Assembly: GCA_902783995.1 (NCBI GenBank)
Contig: CACZTG010000214.1
Coordinates: 1-13,505 of the forward strand
Length of the DNA stretch: 13,505 bases
Direction: 5' to 3'
DNA from: an uncultured Ruminococcus sp.
GTDB lineage: Bacteria > Bacillota_A > Clostridia > RUG12999
Shown here: positions 6,916-13,465 of the stretch, in pieces
Layout of the letters: each line of letters opens with the position of its first letter
Position numbering within the stretch: position 1 is the stretch's first letter
Position numbers and translations under genes: made by a program
Notes under the pieces: model-generated
The model's database searches: none
The model's input: only the letters and a program-made list of their open reading frames with translations
What the model was told of the DNA's origin: nothing

Positions 6916-8058
6916 ATGGTAATAAAAAACGGCAGAATTTTAAGTGACATATTTGAGTTTGTAAATGCGGATATACTCGTAAATGATGATAAAATTGAAA
7001 AAATTTCTTCTCATATTAACGGCAGTGACATCATTAACGCTGAAAATCTTTATGTACTGCCGGGGTTTATCGATTCACATTTTCACGGCGCGGCAGGTCA
7101 CGATTTTATGATGCCCTCGGAATCTTCATATGAAGCTATATCGGAATACGCGGCAAAAAACGGAACCACTTCACTGATTGCAACCATTGAGGCCGCACCG
7201 CATGACGAGATGATAAGCGCTGTAAATTTTTACAATGAGCATAAAAATGGCGTAACCGGAGCAAAGTACAGAGGTATTCACCTCGAAGGACCTTTCTTTA
7301 GCACAAGCAAAATCGGCGCATTTGAGCCGGGGTGTTTCAGAAACCCCGATATTGATGAGCTCAAAAGCTTTATTGAAGCCGCAAAAGGAGAACTAAAAAT
7401 CATATCTCTTGCTCCCGAAACAGACGGAGCCGCTTCTGTAATAAAAAATGCAGTAAGCAAAAATATAACCGTATCAATGGGGCATACAGACGCAAGTCTT
7501 GAACAGGCAAATGAAGGCGTAAAAAACGGCATAACAAGGGCAACACACACATTTAATGCTATGAGTCCTTTGAATCACCGCGCTCCAAACGCCGTAGGCT
7601 GCGTATTGACAAACAAAAATGTAAACTGCGAACTGATTTGTGATTTTTATCATGTCCACCCCGCGGTCTGTAAATTGCTTTTCACTGTTAAAGGCTCCGA
7701 AAAAATAATAATGATTACGGATTCGGTGCTTTGTGCAGGCTTGCCGGACGGTGAGTTTACGGATTCAAGCGGTCAGAAATATCATGTAAAAAACAAGCAG
7801 GCACGTCTTGAAAACGGAACAATATGCGGCGGAACAAGCTGTCTTATTGACGGAATAAAAAATCTTGTGAGTATCGGCATACGGCTTGAGGACGCAGTTA
7901 AGGCGGCAAGCATAAATCCCGCAAAATCCGCGCGCATAGACGATGTAACCGGAAGCATTAAAGAAGGCAAGTACGCCGATATTGTAATATGCGACCATGA
8001 TTTGAACATAAAATACGTTTTTGTAAACGGCAGACTTGTTTATAAAATGGAAAATTGA
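6916..8058 (+). CDS. nagA: N-acetylglucosamine-6-phosphate deacetylase (NagA-like amidohydrolase)
   Basis: A 380-residue amidohydrolase, full length for NagA. NagA removes acetate from GlcNAc-6-phosphate to give glucosamine-6-phosphate. Landmarks in order are PGFIDSHFHG (49-58, metal ligands His55 and His57), GIHLEGPF (121-128, Glu125), MGHTDA (189-194, His191), THTFNAM (211-217, His212), Arg223 in HRAPNAVG (phosphate-binding arginine position), His247 in DFYHVHP, and Asp270 in ITDS, the catalytic aspartate. One oddity is that the usual DG-x-H substrate loop reads D-F-Y-H (244-247), which could alter substrate choice. AAGGAG (6902-6907) lies 8 nt before the ATG. It ends the first operon; no nagB, N-acetylhexosamine kinase or PTS gene is in the window, so the source of a phosphorylated substrate is not visible. 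Family firm; substrate not. Confidence 0.88.
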   Translation: MVIKNGRILSDIFEFVNADILVNDDKIEKISSHINGSDIINAENLYVLPGFIDSHFHGAAGHDFMMPSESSYEAISEYAAKNGTTSLIATIEAAPHDEMISAVNFYNEHKNGVTGAKYRGIHLEGPFFSTSKIGAFEPGCFRNPDIDELKSFIEAAKGELKIISLAPETDGAASVIKNAVSKNITVSMGHTDASLEQANEGVKNGITRATHTFNAMSPLNHRAPNAVGCVLTNKNVNCELICDFYHVHPAVCKLLFTVKGSEKIIMITDSVLCAGLPDGEFTDSSGQKYHVKNKQARLENGTICGGTSCLIDGIKNLVSIGIRLEDAVKAASINPAKSARIDDVTGSIKEGKYADIVICDHDLNIKYVFVNGRLVYKMEN

Positions 8059-8096
8059 AAATGGAAAATAATGCAAAATTCAGAATTATGTGCCAT
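8041..8096. repeat. AT-rich short tandem repeat at the end of nagA, possible remnant of a dispersed repeat
   Basis: AAATGGAAAAT occurs at 8045-8055 and again at 8059-8069, a 14-base period covering the nagA stop codon, followed by an ATGCAAAATTCAGAATTATG-like tail. ATTGAAAAT from this stretch recurs at 10257-10265, just after the stop of the last isomerase. It may be a decayed intergenic repeat; chance in AT-rich sequence cannot be excluded. Confidence 0.3.
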
Positions 8097-8158
8097 GTCC
8101 CCCGGATGTTTTTTTCGTGTAATTTTTTATAAAATTATAGCAATATTTTGTTTTCCTA

Positions 8159-8187
8159 TTGACAATTTCACGCTGTTGTGGTAAATT
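8159..8187 (+). promoter_or_regulatory. Promoter of the second dehydrogenase - isomerase operon
   Basis: A consensus TTGACA (8159-8164) and TAAATT (8182-8187) are spaced 17 bp, with an extended -10 TG at 8179-8180. It lies in the 168-bp gap after nagA and gives a leader of about 33 nt. GCAATATTTT (8140-8149), upstream of the -35, also occurs at 4883-4892 in the AraC/operon intergenic region and may be a shared site. An AT-only hairpin (8120-8137) precedes it but lacks a GC stem, so no terminator is called. Confidence 0.7.
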
Positions 8188-8226
8188 AGAATCCGGAAAA
8201 CCGTTAAAAACGAAAGGAGAATAAAA

Positions 8227-9393
8227 ATGGCAAACATACTCGATGAATTCAAAAATCTGAAAAAAGAAATTAAAAAAGTTGACAGAAGCAACAAACTTAA
8301 AGTTGCGATTGTCGGAACGGGCTGGATAGCAAAATCTCATATTCAGAAGTATTTACAGATGGAAGATGTTGAAATTGTTGCCGGCTGTGACCTTATCGAG
8401 GGCAAAGCGGAAAAGCTTTATAAGGATTGCGGTATTGAGGGTGCAAGGTTTTACACAAGCGACCTTGAAATGTATAAAAATGAGGAGCTTGACGCAGTAA
8501 GTGTTTGTACATATAATGCGACTCACGCGGAGTGTGCCATAAACGCGCTTAATGCCGGAGTAAACGTGCTTCTTGAAAAGCCGATGTGCGTAACAACGGA
8601 GGAAGCGGTTGAAATAATAAGAGCCGAGAAAAAAAGCGGCAAGGTGCTTTCAATAGGTTTTCAGCCGAGGTTTGACAATGATATGAAGCTTGTCAAAAGA
8701 GTTGTGCAGTCGGGTGTTCTCGGAAAAATATATTACATACAGACAGGCGGCGGCAGACGTCAGGGAATACCTTTCCCCTACGGAACGACATTCATTGACC
8801 CCAAAACAGGTGTTATCGGCGCAATGGGAGATATAGGCTGTTATTCGCTTGATATGGTGCTTAATTCAATAGGTTATCCGAAGCCTCTTACGGTTACGGG
8901 CTATACGTCCGCTTACGCGGGCACAAATCCCAATTATTCGGGATATGTTAAGGCAGGACATCCCGAATATGCGAAGGTGTTCGGCGTTGATGACTTTGCC
9001 GCGGCGTTTGTAAGGCTTGAGGGTGATATTATTCTTGATTTCAGAATTGCGTGGGCGGAAAATATCGACTCTCCCTGCGATACAATTATTTTAGGCTCCG
9101 AGGGCGGTCTCAGAATACCCGCTACAGAGTGCTGGAACGGTTCTATAGGCGGCGATATGACACTTTATCACACTGTGGCAAACGAGCTTGTTGAAACGGT
9201 TATTCCGCGTTCGTCGGGAGAAAGGGTTGACTGCTTCTATGAAAAAGTACGTTCCTTCCTTGACGCCGTTCATACGGGCGGAGAAGCGCCCGTACCGTCA
9301 TCGCAGATACTGTACAATCAGGCTATTATCGACCATATAGTTAAATCCGCAAAGCTCGGCAGGGAAATTACGGTTGAGATACCGGAAATATAA
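8227..9393 (+). CDS. Gfo/Idh/MocA-family dehydrogenase (D-x-x-x-Y, GFOR-like active site)
   Basis: A 388-residue oxidoreductase. About 23 charged residues (LDEFKNLKKEIKK) precede the Rossmann strand KVAIVGTGWIAKSH (25-38); the extension looks real because AAAGGAG (8213-8219) sits 7 nt before this ATG and no other start precedes the fold. Residue Asp55 ends strand 2 (AGCDL), favouring NAD. EKP is at 117-119 with Lys118. The second active-site segment is GDIGCYSLD (201-209), so the usual His is Tyr206, as in glucose-fructose oxidoreductase and related 1,5-anhydrofructose or xylose dehydrogenases. It therefore probably has a substrate or reaction different from its paralogue at 5821-6888. It is followed after 22 nt by the second TIM barrel and has its own promoter. 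Cytoplasmic; substrate unknown. Confidence 0.88.
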   Translation: MANILDEFKNLKKEIKKVDRSNKLKVAIVGTGWIAKSHIQKYLQMEDVEIVAGCDLIEGKAEKLYKDCGIEGARFYTSDLEMYKNEELDAVSVCTYNATHAECAINALNAGVNVLLEKPMCVTTEEAVEIIRAEKKSGKVLSIGFQPRFDNDMKLVKRVVQSGVLGKIYYIQTGGGRRQGIPFPYGTTFIDPKTGVIGAMGDIGCYSLDMVLNSIGYPKPLTVTGYTSAYAGTNPNYSGYVKAGHPEYAKVFGVDDFAAAFVRLEGDIILDFRIAWAENIDSPCDTIILGSEGGLRIPATECWNGSIGGDMTLYHTVANELVETVIPRSSGERVDCFYEKVRSFLDAVHTGGEAPVPSSQILYNQAIIDHIVKSAKLGREITVEIPEI

Positions 9394-9415
9394 AATGAGA
9401 GAGGACTGATTTAAA

Positions 9416-10252
9416 ATGACAGAGCTTAAATTTGGTTTACAGCTTTTTTCCGTCCGTGACGCTATGCAAAATGACGTTGAGGCTACGCTTAAGGCCGTTT
9501 CTGAAATGGGGTACGATTGCGTTGAGTTTGCGGGATATTTCGGCAAAACCGCCGAAGAAATTAAAGCTATTTGCGATAAGTATAATTTGACACCTGTTTC
9601 GGTACATCAAAAATATGACGTATTTTTAAATGAGCCGGAAGAAAACGTTAACTATTTAAAAACTCTCGGAGTTAAATACTGCGCGATTCCGTGGGTATCG
9701 GGCGAGGATTGGAGCAACAATTACGATAAGCTTATATCCGATATGAAAAAAGTAAGCGCGCTTTTAAATGATAACGGAATAAAACTGCTTTACCATAATC
9801 ATGATTTTGAGTTTTATATAAAGCATGGCGACGACAATGTTATCGACGCGCTTTACAAAGAACTGCCGGCGGACGTTATACAGCCTCAGCTTGACCTTTG
9901 CTGGGTACATTATGCAGGAAAAAATCCTGTTGATTACGTAAAAAAATACGGCGACAGAGAAGAAGTCGTACACATTAAAGACTTTATATGCAAAAATCTT
10001 GCGGCAGGACCCGTATATGCGCTTATAGACGAAAAAGGCAAGGAAAGTGCCGTAAAGCGCGATACAAAGAGCGACGGCTTTGAGTTCCGCGCTATAGGCT
10101 ACGGCAGACAGGATATAAAAGCTATAATGAAGGCAATCGAGGAAACAAAAATAAAATACGTAATTGTTGAACAGGACGGTCACTCTACAGAAAAAACAAG
10201 TCTTGAGGACGCAAAGGACAGTATTGATTATCTTCGTTCAATAGGCTACTGA
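9416..10252 (+). CDS. PF01261-type TIM-barrel sugar isomerase/epimerase (IolE-like subgroup)
   Basis: A 278-residue barrel whose start, FGLQLFSVRDAM (6-17), is typical of the sugar phosphate isomerase/epimerase family. YHNHDFEF (126-133, with His127, His129 and Glu132), QLDLCWVHYAGKNP (158-171, Asp160), VVHIKDF (184-190, His186) and VEQDGH (251-256, Glu252) outline the metal site; the GYG at 228-230 precedes the final helices. This subgroup includes inosose dehydratase-like and 3-keto-glycoside-acting enzymes, so elimination or isomerisation of the keto sugar made by the preceding dehydrogenase is plausible, not shown. It is only distantly like the barrel at 4940-5794: the metal-ligand motifs differ. 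It is the last gene of its operon, with GAGGA (9401-9405) 10 nt before the ATG, and is followed by a strong terminator. Confidence 0.87.
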   Translation: MTELKFGLQLFSVRDAMQNDVEATLKAVSEMGYDCVEFAGYFGKTAEEIKAICDKYNLTPVSVHQKYDVFLNEPEENVNYLKTLGVKYCAIPWVSGEDWSNNYDKLISDMKKVSALLNDNGIKLLYHNHDFEFYIKHGDDNVIDALYKELPADVIQPQLDLCWVHYAGKNPVDYVKKYGDREEVVHIKDFICKNLAAGPVYALIDEKGKESAVKRDTKSDGFEFRAIGYGRQDIKAIMKAIEETKIKYVIVEQDGHSTEKTSLEDAKDSIDYLRSIGY

Positions 10253-10292
10253 AAAAATTGAAAATTATTCAACGCTTGCTGTCGGGGCGTTA

Positions 10293-10338
10293 AGAGTTCT
10301 GACAAACCCGGTCTTATGCGGGGCGCGTTTATGATTTT
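10293..10338. repeat. Dispersed repeat, copy A
   Basis: A stretch beginning AGAG, with core CTGACAAACCCGGTCT (10299-10314) and ending TTTATGATTTT (10328-10338), is repeated with similar spacing at 13421-13465. It is noncoding, between the last isomerase stop and the terminator. No target duplication or transposase is seen. Confidence 0.5.
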
Positions 10339-10379
10339 TTAATTTATCGGTTTTTCATAGCTTTTAAGCTGTTTTTGTA

Positions 10380-10419
10380 AAAAATCGGAGCGGTTTCAAT
10401 GTAAACCGCTCCGATTTTT
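10380..10419. terminator. Strong bidirectional terminator between the sugar locus and the DUF1846 gene
   Basis: A perfect 17-bp stem: 10380-10396 (AAAAATCGGAGCGGTTT) pairs with 10403-10419, with a 6-nt loop. The A/T ends give a U-tract on both strands, so it ends both the isomerase operon (stop 10252) and the convergent DUF1846 transcript (stop 10468). Confidence 0.9.
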
Positions 10420-10467
10420 GCTTTCTGCCATTTAAACCTCTGCCGTACCTATCAGCCTCATATCATT

Positions 10468-11952
10468 TTATCCGTGATAAAGCTTTTTGCTTTGATACAC
10501 CGGCTCACAGGTAAGGTTTGTACCAAGCTTTCTGAAAACCGAGCTGTCAATCTGCGAAAGAATTACCGAGGAATGAACCTCTGTTCCTTTAAGGCGCGGC
10601 AGCATATCAAGCGCTTTTTTCGCGTATTCGCTTACGGTCGCCGAAATTGAAAGCGCTATAAGTGTTTCGTCGGTATGCAGCCTCGGATTGTTATTTCCGA
10701 AATTTTCGGTTTTAAGCTTTTGTATAGGCTCGATAACTTCGGGAGAAATAAGTTTAATTTCCTTTTCAATACCCGCAAGAACCTTTAATGCATTTAAAAG
10801 CGCTGCAGCCGAAGCTCCGAGAAGCTCCGTTGTTTTGCCAGTAACGATTCTGCCGTCCTCAAGCTCAATTGCCGTAGCCGGCGCGCACGTTTTTTCAGCG
10901 CGGTCATTTGCCGCTTTTACAACCTTTCTGTCGTCAACGCTTACTCCCGCCTGTTTTAAAATAAGCTCCAGCTTATATACGGCTTCTTTATCTATTATGC
11001 CGCTTTGCGCGTCACACATTGTATGAAAATATCTGCGTATTATCTCTTTTTTCGAGGCTTCTCTTGTCACTTCATCATCACATATGCAAAAGCCTGCCAT
11101 ATTAACGCCCATATCGGTAGGCGATTTATACGGGCTTTCACCGAGAATTTTATTGAACATAGCGTTCAGTACAGGGAAAACTTCAATATCACGGTTATAG
11201 TTTACCGTTGTTTTTCCGTACGCCTGAAGATGATACGGGTCAATCATATTGACATCGTTAAGGTCTGCCGTCGCCGCTTCGTAAGCAAGGTTTACAGGGT
11301 GGTCAAGCGGCAGATTCCATATGGGAAACGTTTCAAACTTCGCGTACCCGGCATTTATGCCACGCTTATGCTCGTGATAAAGCTGCGAAAGACAGGTCGC
11401 CATTTTACCGCTTCCGGGACCGGGAGCGGTTACAATAACAAGCGGTCTTGTGGTTTGTATGTAGTCGTTCTTGCCGTAACCTTCATCACTTACAATAAGC
11501 TCAACATTTGCCGGATAACCTTCTATCGGATAATGAATAAACACCTTTATACCGAGAGATTCAAGCTTTTTCTTAAAATTCGCGGCGGCTGTCTGACCGC
11601 TAAACTGCGTAATGACAACGCTGCCCACATACAGTCCTATTGTTCTGAAAGCGTCAATAAGGCGCAGGACATCAAGGTCATAGGATATATTGTAATCGCT
11701 CCTGATTTTGTTTTTTACAATATCAAGCGCTGAAATCGCGACAACAATTTCAAGCTTGTCCTTTAAATGAAGCAGCATCTTAATTTTGCTGTCGGGTTTA
11801 AAACCGGGCAGCACTCTCGAAGCGTGAAAATCGTCAAAAAGCTTGCCCCCCATTTCAAGGTAAAGCTTATCACCGAACTCAGCTATTCTTTTTTCAATCT
11901 GCTCCGACTGCATTTTAAGATATTTCTCATTATCAAACCCTATTTTAAACAT
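10468..11952 (-). CDS. DUF1846 family protein
   Basis: A 494-residue protein, full length for DUF1846 (PF08903), a family widespread in Bacillota and some Actinobacteria with known structures but no established function. Characteristic blocks are KIGFDNEKYLKMQSE (3-17), GGKLFDDFHASRVLPGF (35-51), the Walker-A-like APGPGSGKMA (176-185, Lys183), KFETFPIWNLPLDHPVNLAY and YKSPTDMGVNMAGFCI. The Gly-rich loop after a hydrophobic strand suggests nucleotide or phosphate binding. No signal peptide or membrane segment; cytoplasmic. AAGGGAG (11962-11968) lies 9 nt before the ATG, and a promoter lies further upstream. It stands alone, convergent with the sugar locus and divergent from the diguanylate cyclase gene; no link to either is evident. 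Family call is secure, function unknown. Confidence 0.92.
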   Translation of the reverse strand: MFKIGFDNEKYLKMQSEQIEKRIAEFGDKLYLEMGGKLFDDFHASRVLPGFKPDSKIKMLLHLKDKLEIVVAISALDIVKNKIRSDYNISYDLDVLRLIDAFRTIGLYVGSVVITQFSGQTAAANFKKKLESLGIKVFIHYPIEGYPANVELIVSDEGYGKNDYIQTTRPLVIVTAPGPGSGKMATCLSQLYHEHKRGINAGYAKFETFPIWNLPLDHPVNLAYEAATADLNDVNMIDPYHLQAYGKTTVNYNRDIEVFPVLNAMFNKILGESPYKSPTDMGVNMAGFCICDDEVTREASKKEIIRRYFHTMCDAQSGIIDKEAVYKLELILKQAGVSVDDRKVVKAANDRAEKTCAPATAIELEDGRIVTGKTTELLGASAAALLNALKVLAGIEKEIKLISPEVIEPIQKLKTENFGNNNPRLHTDETLIALSISATVSEYAKKALDMLPRLKGTEVHSSVILSQIDSSVFRKLGTNLTCEPVYQSKKLYHG

Positions 11953-11995
11953 ATGCCATTACTCCCTTAACATCTTAAATTTCAAAACAAATATT

Positions 11996-12024
11996 ATTTT
12001 ATCATATTATCCGATTTTTTTCAA
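11996..12024 (-). promoter_or_regulatory. Promoter of the DUF1846 gene
   Basis: Minus-strand TTGAAA (12019-12024) and TAAAAT (11996-12001) are spaced 17 bp, with an extended TG one base before the -10. The predicted start is near 11989, about 37 nt before the ATG. Confidence 0.65.
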
Positions 12025-12095
12025 CACTTTTTTAATTTTTTCTTGATTTTTATCAAATCGAAAAAAACACAACATATCATAAAGCAAAAAAATAA

Positions 12096-12124
12096 TTGAC
12101 AATACAGATTTTTTATTATATAAT
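12096..12124 (+). promoter_or_regulatory. Consensus promoter of the diguanylate cyclase gene
   Basis: A perfect TTGACA (12096-12101) and perfect TATAAT (12119-12124) are spaced exactly 17 bp. This is the best sigma-A match in the window and predicts strong or operator-controlled transcription starting near 12131. Confidence 0.8.
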
Positions 12125-12130
12125 ATATAA

Positions 12131-12259
12131 TATATAGTATAAATTATGGGAGATACCGTTACGAACAAATATGACGGACTTTGTAAATGTATTATTATCG
12201 TACCGGCAGTTTTCCGTTAAAAGGTTTTAACTATACGAAAGGGAAAGGAAGGGAAAAAC
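12131..12259 (+). other. Leader of about 129 nt before the diguanylate cyclase gene
   Basis: The 307-base gap between the DUF1846 and GGDEF genes holds two divergent promoters and this leader. It contains a possible 24-codon frame from ATG 12146 to TAA 12220 without a ribosome site, a CCGT/ACGG pairing and a GTTAAAA/TTTTAAC pairing. I see no match to a c-di-GMP or other riboswitch consensus. AGGAAGGG (12246-12253) is the ribosome site, 6 nt before the GTG. Confidence 0.4.
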
Positions 12260-13372
12260 GTGAAAAAGTCAATGAAAGAAATCCTTCTTTTTAATACTTC
12301 TTTGATACAGGATTTGAAAAGTATTCGTACACAGATTATTAACGAAAATCGGAAATTCGCTGTGAGATGGCTAATTGTGGAGTTTCTCTATGGCGCTTTT
12401 TGTCTTTTTATGTCTTTTTATGTAGAGCGTTTTACATTATGCCGCAACGCTTACATTGTGGTCATGGCAATTTCACTGTTGGCGTTTTTCTATACGAAGC
12501 TTTTGGCGCGGAAAAATCCGCTGCATATATATTTATCCATGCTTCTCAGCTACATTGGGCTTTTCGGCGTGGGACTTATGATTGCGCGCATTCTGCTTAA
12601 AAACGGCTTTTCCGGAACGATTATGGTATTTGCCTCCGGGCTGATTGCTCCGATTATGTTCGTGAGCAACCTTCTGCTGAATATTCTTGTTGCCCTGCTT
12701 TATATCCTTTCCGCCGTTCTTTTTATGAAGGGGCTGCCTGTCGATATCTATAATTGGTGCATTACAAATGTTGCCATTTTTTCTTCCATGGGCGTTACCA
12801 TCGGATATTTTATCAATACGACGAGGTTTGAGCGTTACGTTTTTGCCGAATCTGCCAGCAAGCTTGCCGAATCAAACGCAAAGGTCGCGGCATTACAGAA
12901 AAAATACGCCTATTACGACCCGATGACGGGGCTTCTTAACAGACGCGCCTATTCCGAAAAGCTCGAACAGTACGAAAAGGAAATACCCGCGGATTGCTGT
13001 GTGGTTATGGTTGATATAAACGGTCTCAAGAAAATGAACGACACCAAGGGCCATGCCGCAGGCGATGAGCTTATCATCGGCACCGCGGAATGTCTGCGCT
13101 CATGCTTCGGTGAAAACGAAATGATTTACCGTATCGGCGGCGACGAGTTCTGTGTGCTGATGAACGGAACGAAAGACGAGGTGTCGGAGTGCCTTACAAA
13201 ACTTAACGAGGCATGTACGGACTGGAAGGGAAAATACGTTGACGGCATTTCCGTTTCCTACGGCTTTTCGGCTGTCGAAGAATTTTTAGATATAGAATCC
13301 CTTTTGAAAGCCGCAGATGAGAGAATGTATGCGTTAAAAAACGAGCATTATAAACTAATCGCAGACGCATAA
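12260..13372 (+). CDS. Membrane-anchored diguanylate cyclase (GGDEF domain)
   Basis: A 370-residue protein. Six hydrophobic segments (about 34-55, 64-83, 88-113, 119-137, 139-157, 166-185) form an unnamed membrane sensor, followed by a short linker helix (193-216) and a GGDEF domain (217-368). The domain starts with YYDPMTGLLNRRAY (218-231) and carries metal ligand Asp252, Asn260, GH-x-x-GDE (264-270) and an intact GGDEF (293-297), so it should make c-di-GMP from two GTP. The product-inhibition RxxD site is absent: the positions before GGDEF read GENE (284-287). Translation from GTG 12260 is preferred because AGGAAGGG is 6 nt upstream; ATG 12272 lacks a site. It is a single-gene unit with a near-perfect promoter. 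The ligand sensed is unknown. Confidence 0.92.
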   Translation: MKKSMKEILLFNTSLIQDLKSIRTQIINENRKFAVRWLIVEFLYGAFCLFMSFYVERFTLCRNAYIVVMAISLLAFFYTKLLARKNPLHIYLSMLLSYIGLFGVGLMIARILLKNGFSGTIMVFASGLIAPIMFVSNLLLNILVALLYILSAVLFMKGLPVDIYNWCITNVAIFSSMGVTIGYFINTTRFERYVFAESASKLAESNAKVAALQKKYAYYDPMTGLLNRRAYSEKLEQYEKEIPADCCVVMVDINGLKKMNDTKGHAAGDELIIGTAECLRSCFGENEMIYRIGGDEFCVLMNGTKDEVSECLTKLNEACTDWKGKYVDGISVSYGFSAVEEFLDIESLLKAADERMYALKNEHYKLIADA

Positions 13373-13393
13373 CGGGTAAAAATGATACAGGCA

Positions 13394-13420
13394 GAGACTG
13401 ATGACAAAGTCATCAGTCTC
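13394..13420. repeat. Perfect 12-bp hairpin downstream of the diguanylate cyclase gene
   Basis: GAGACTGATGAC (13394-13405) pairs perfectly with 13409-13420 around a 3-nt AAA loop. No T-run follows directly; repeat copy B begins at once, so the pair may be parts of one mobile or dispersed element rather than a simple terminator. T-rich sequence only begins beyond 13478. Confidence 0.6.
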
Positions 13421-13465
13421 AGAGCGCTGACAAACTCGGTCTAACGCAAGCAACTTTATTATTTT
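13421..13465. repeat. Dispersed repeat, copy B
   Basis: AGAG, then CTGACAAACTCGGTCT (13427-13442), then TTTATTATTTT (13455-13465), matching copy A at 10293-10338 with about the same spacing. ACGGGT (13372-13377) and ACCCGT (13469-13474) bracket hairpin and repeat and could be short terminal inverted repeats. Confidence 0.5.

Noticed and set aside
8120..8137. Hairpin TAATTTT-TTAT-AAAATTA as terminator of the nagA operon
   Set aside because: The stem is entirely A/T and no suitable U-tract follows; it is too weak to call.
11005..11733. 242-codon plus-strand frame opposite the DUF1846 gene
   Set aside because: It is a shadow of a well-conserved coding gene, Cys/Arg/Tyr-rich with no domain and no ribosome site.
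12146..12220. 24-codon frame in the leader of the diguanylate cyclase gene
   Set aside because: No ribosome site, only about 15 nt from the predicted start, and no recognisable peptide; probably chance.
12131..12259. Riboswitch, in particular a c-di-GMP aptamer, in the leader of the diguanylate cyclase gene
   Set aside because: No conserved aptamer core or convincing multi-stem fold could be seen by eye.
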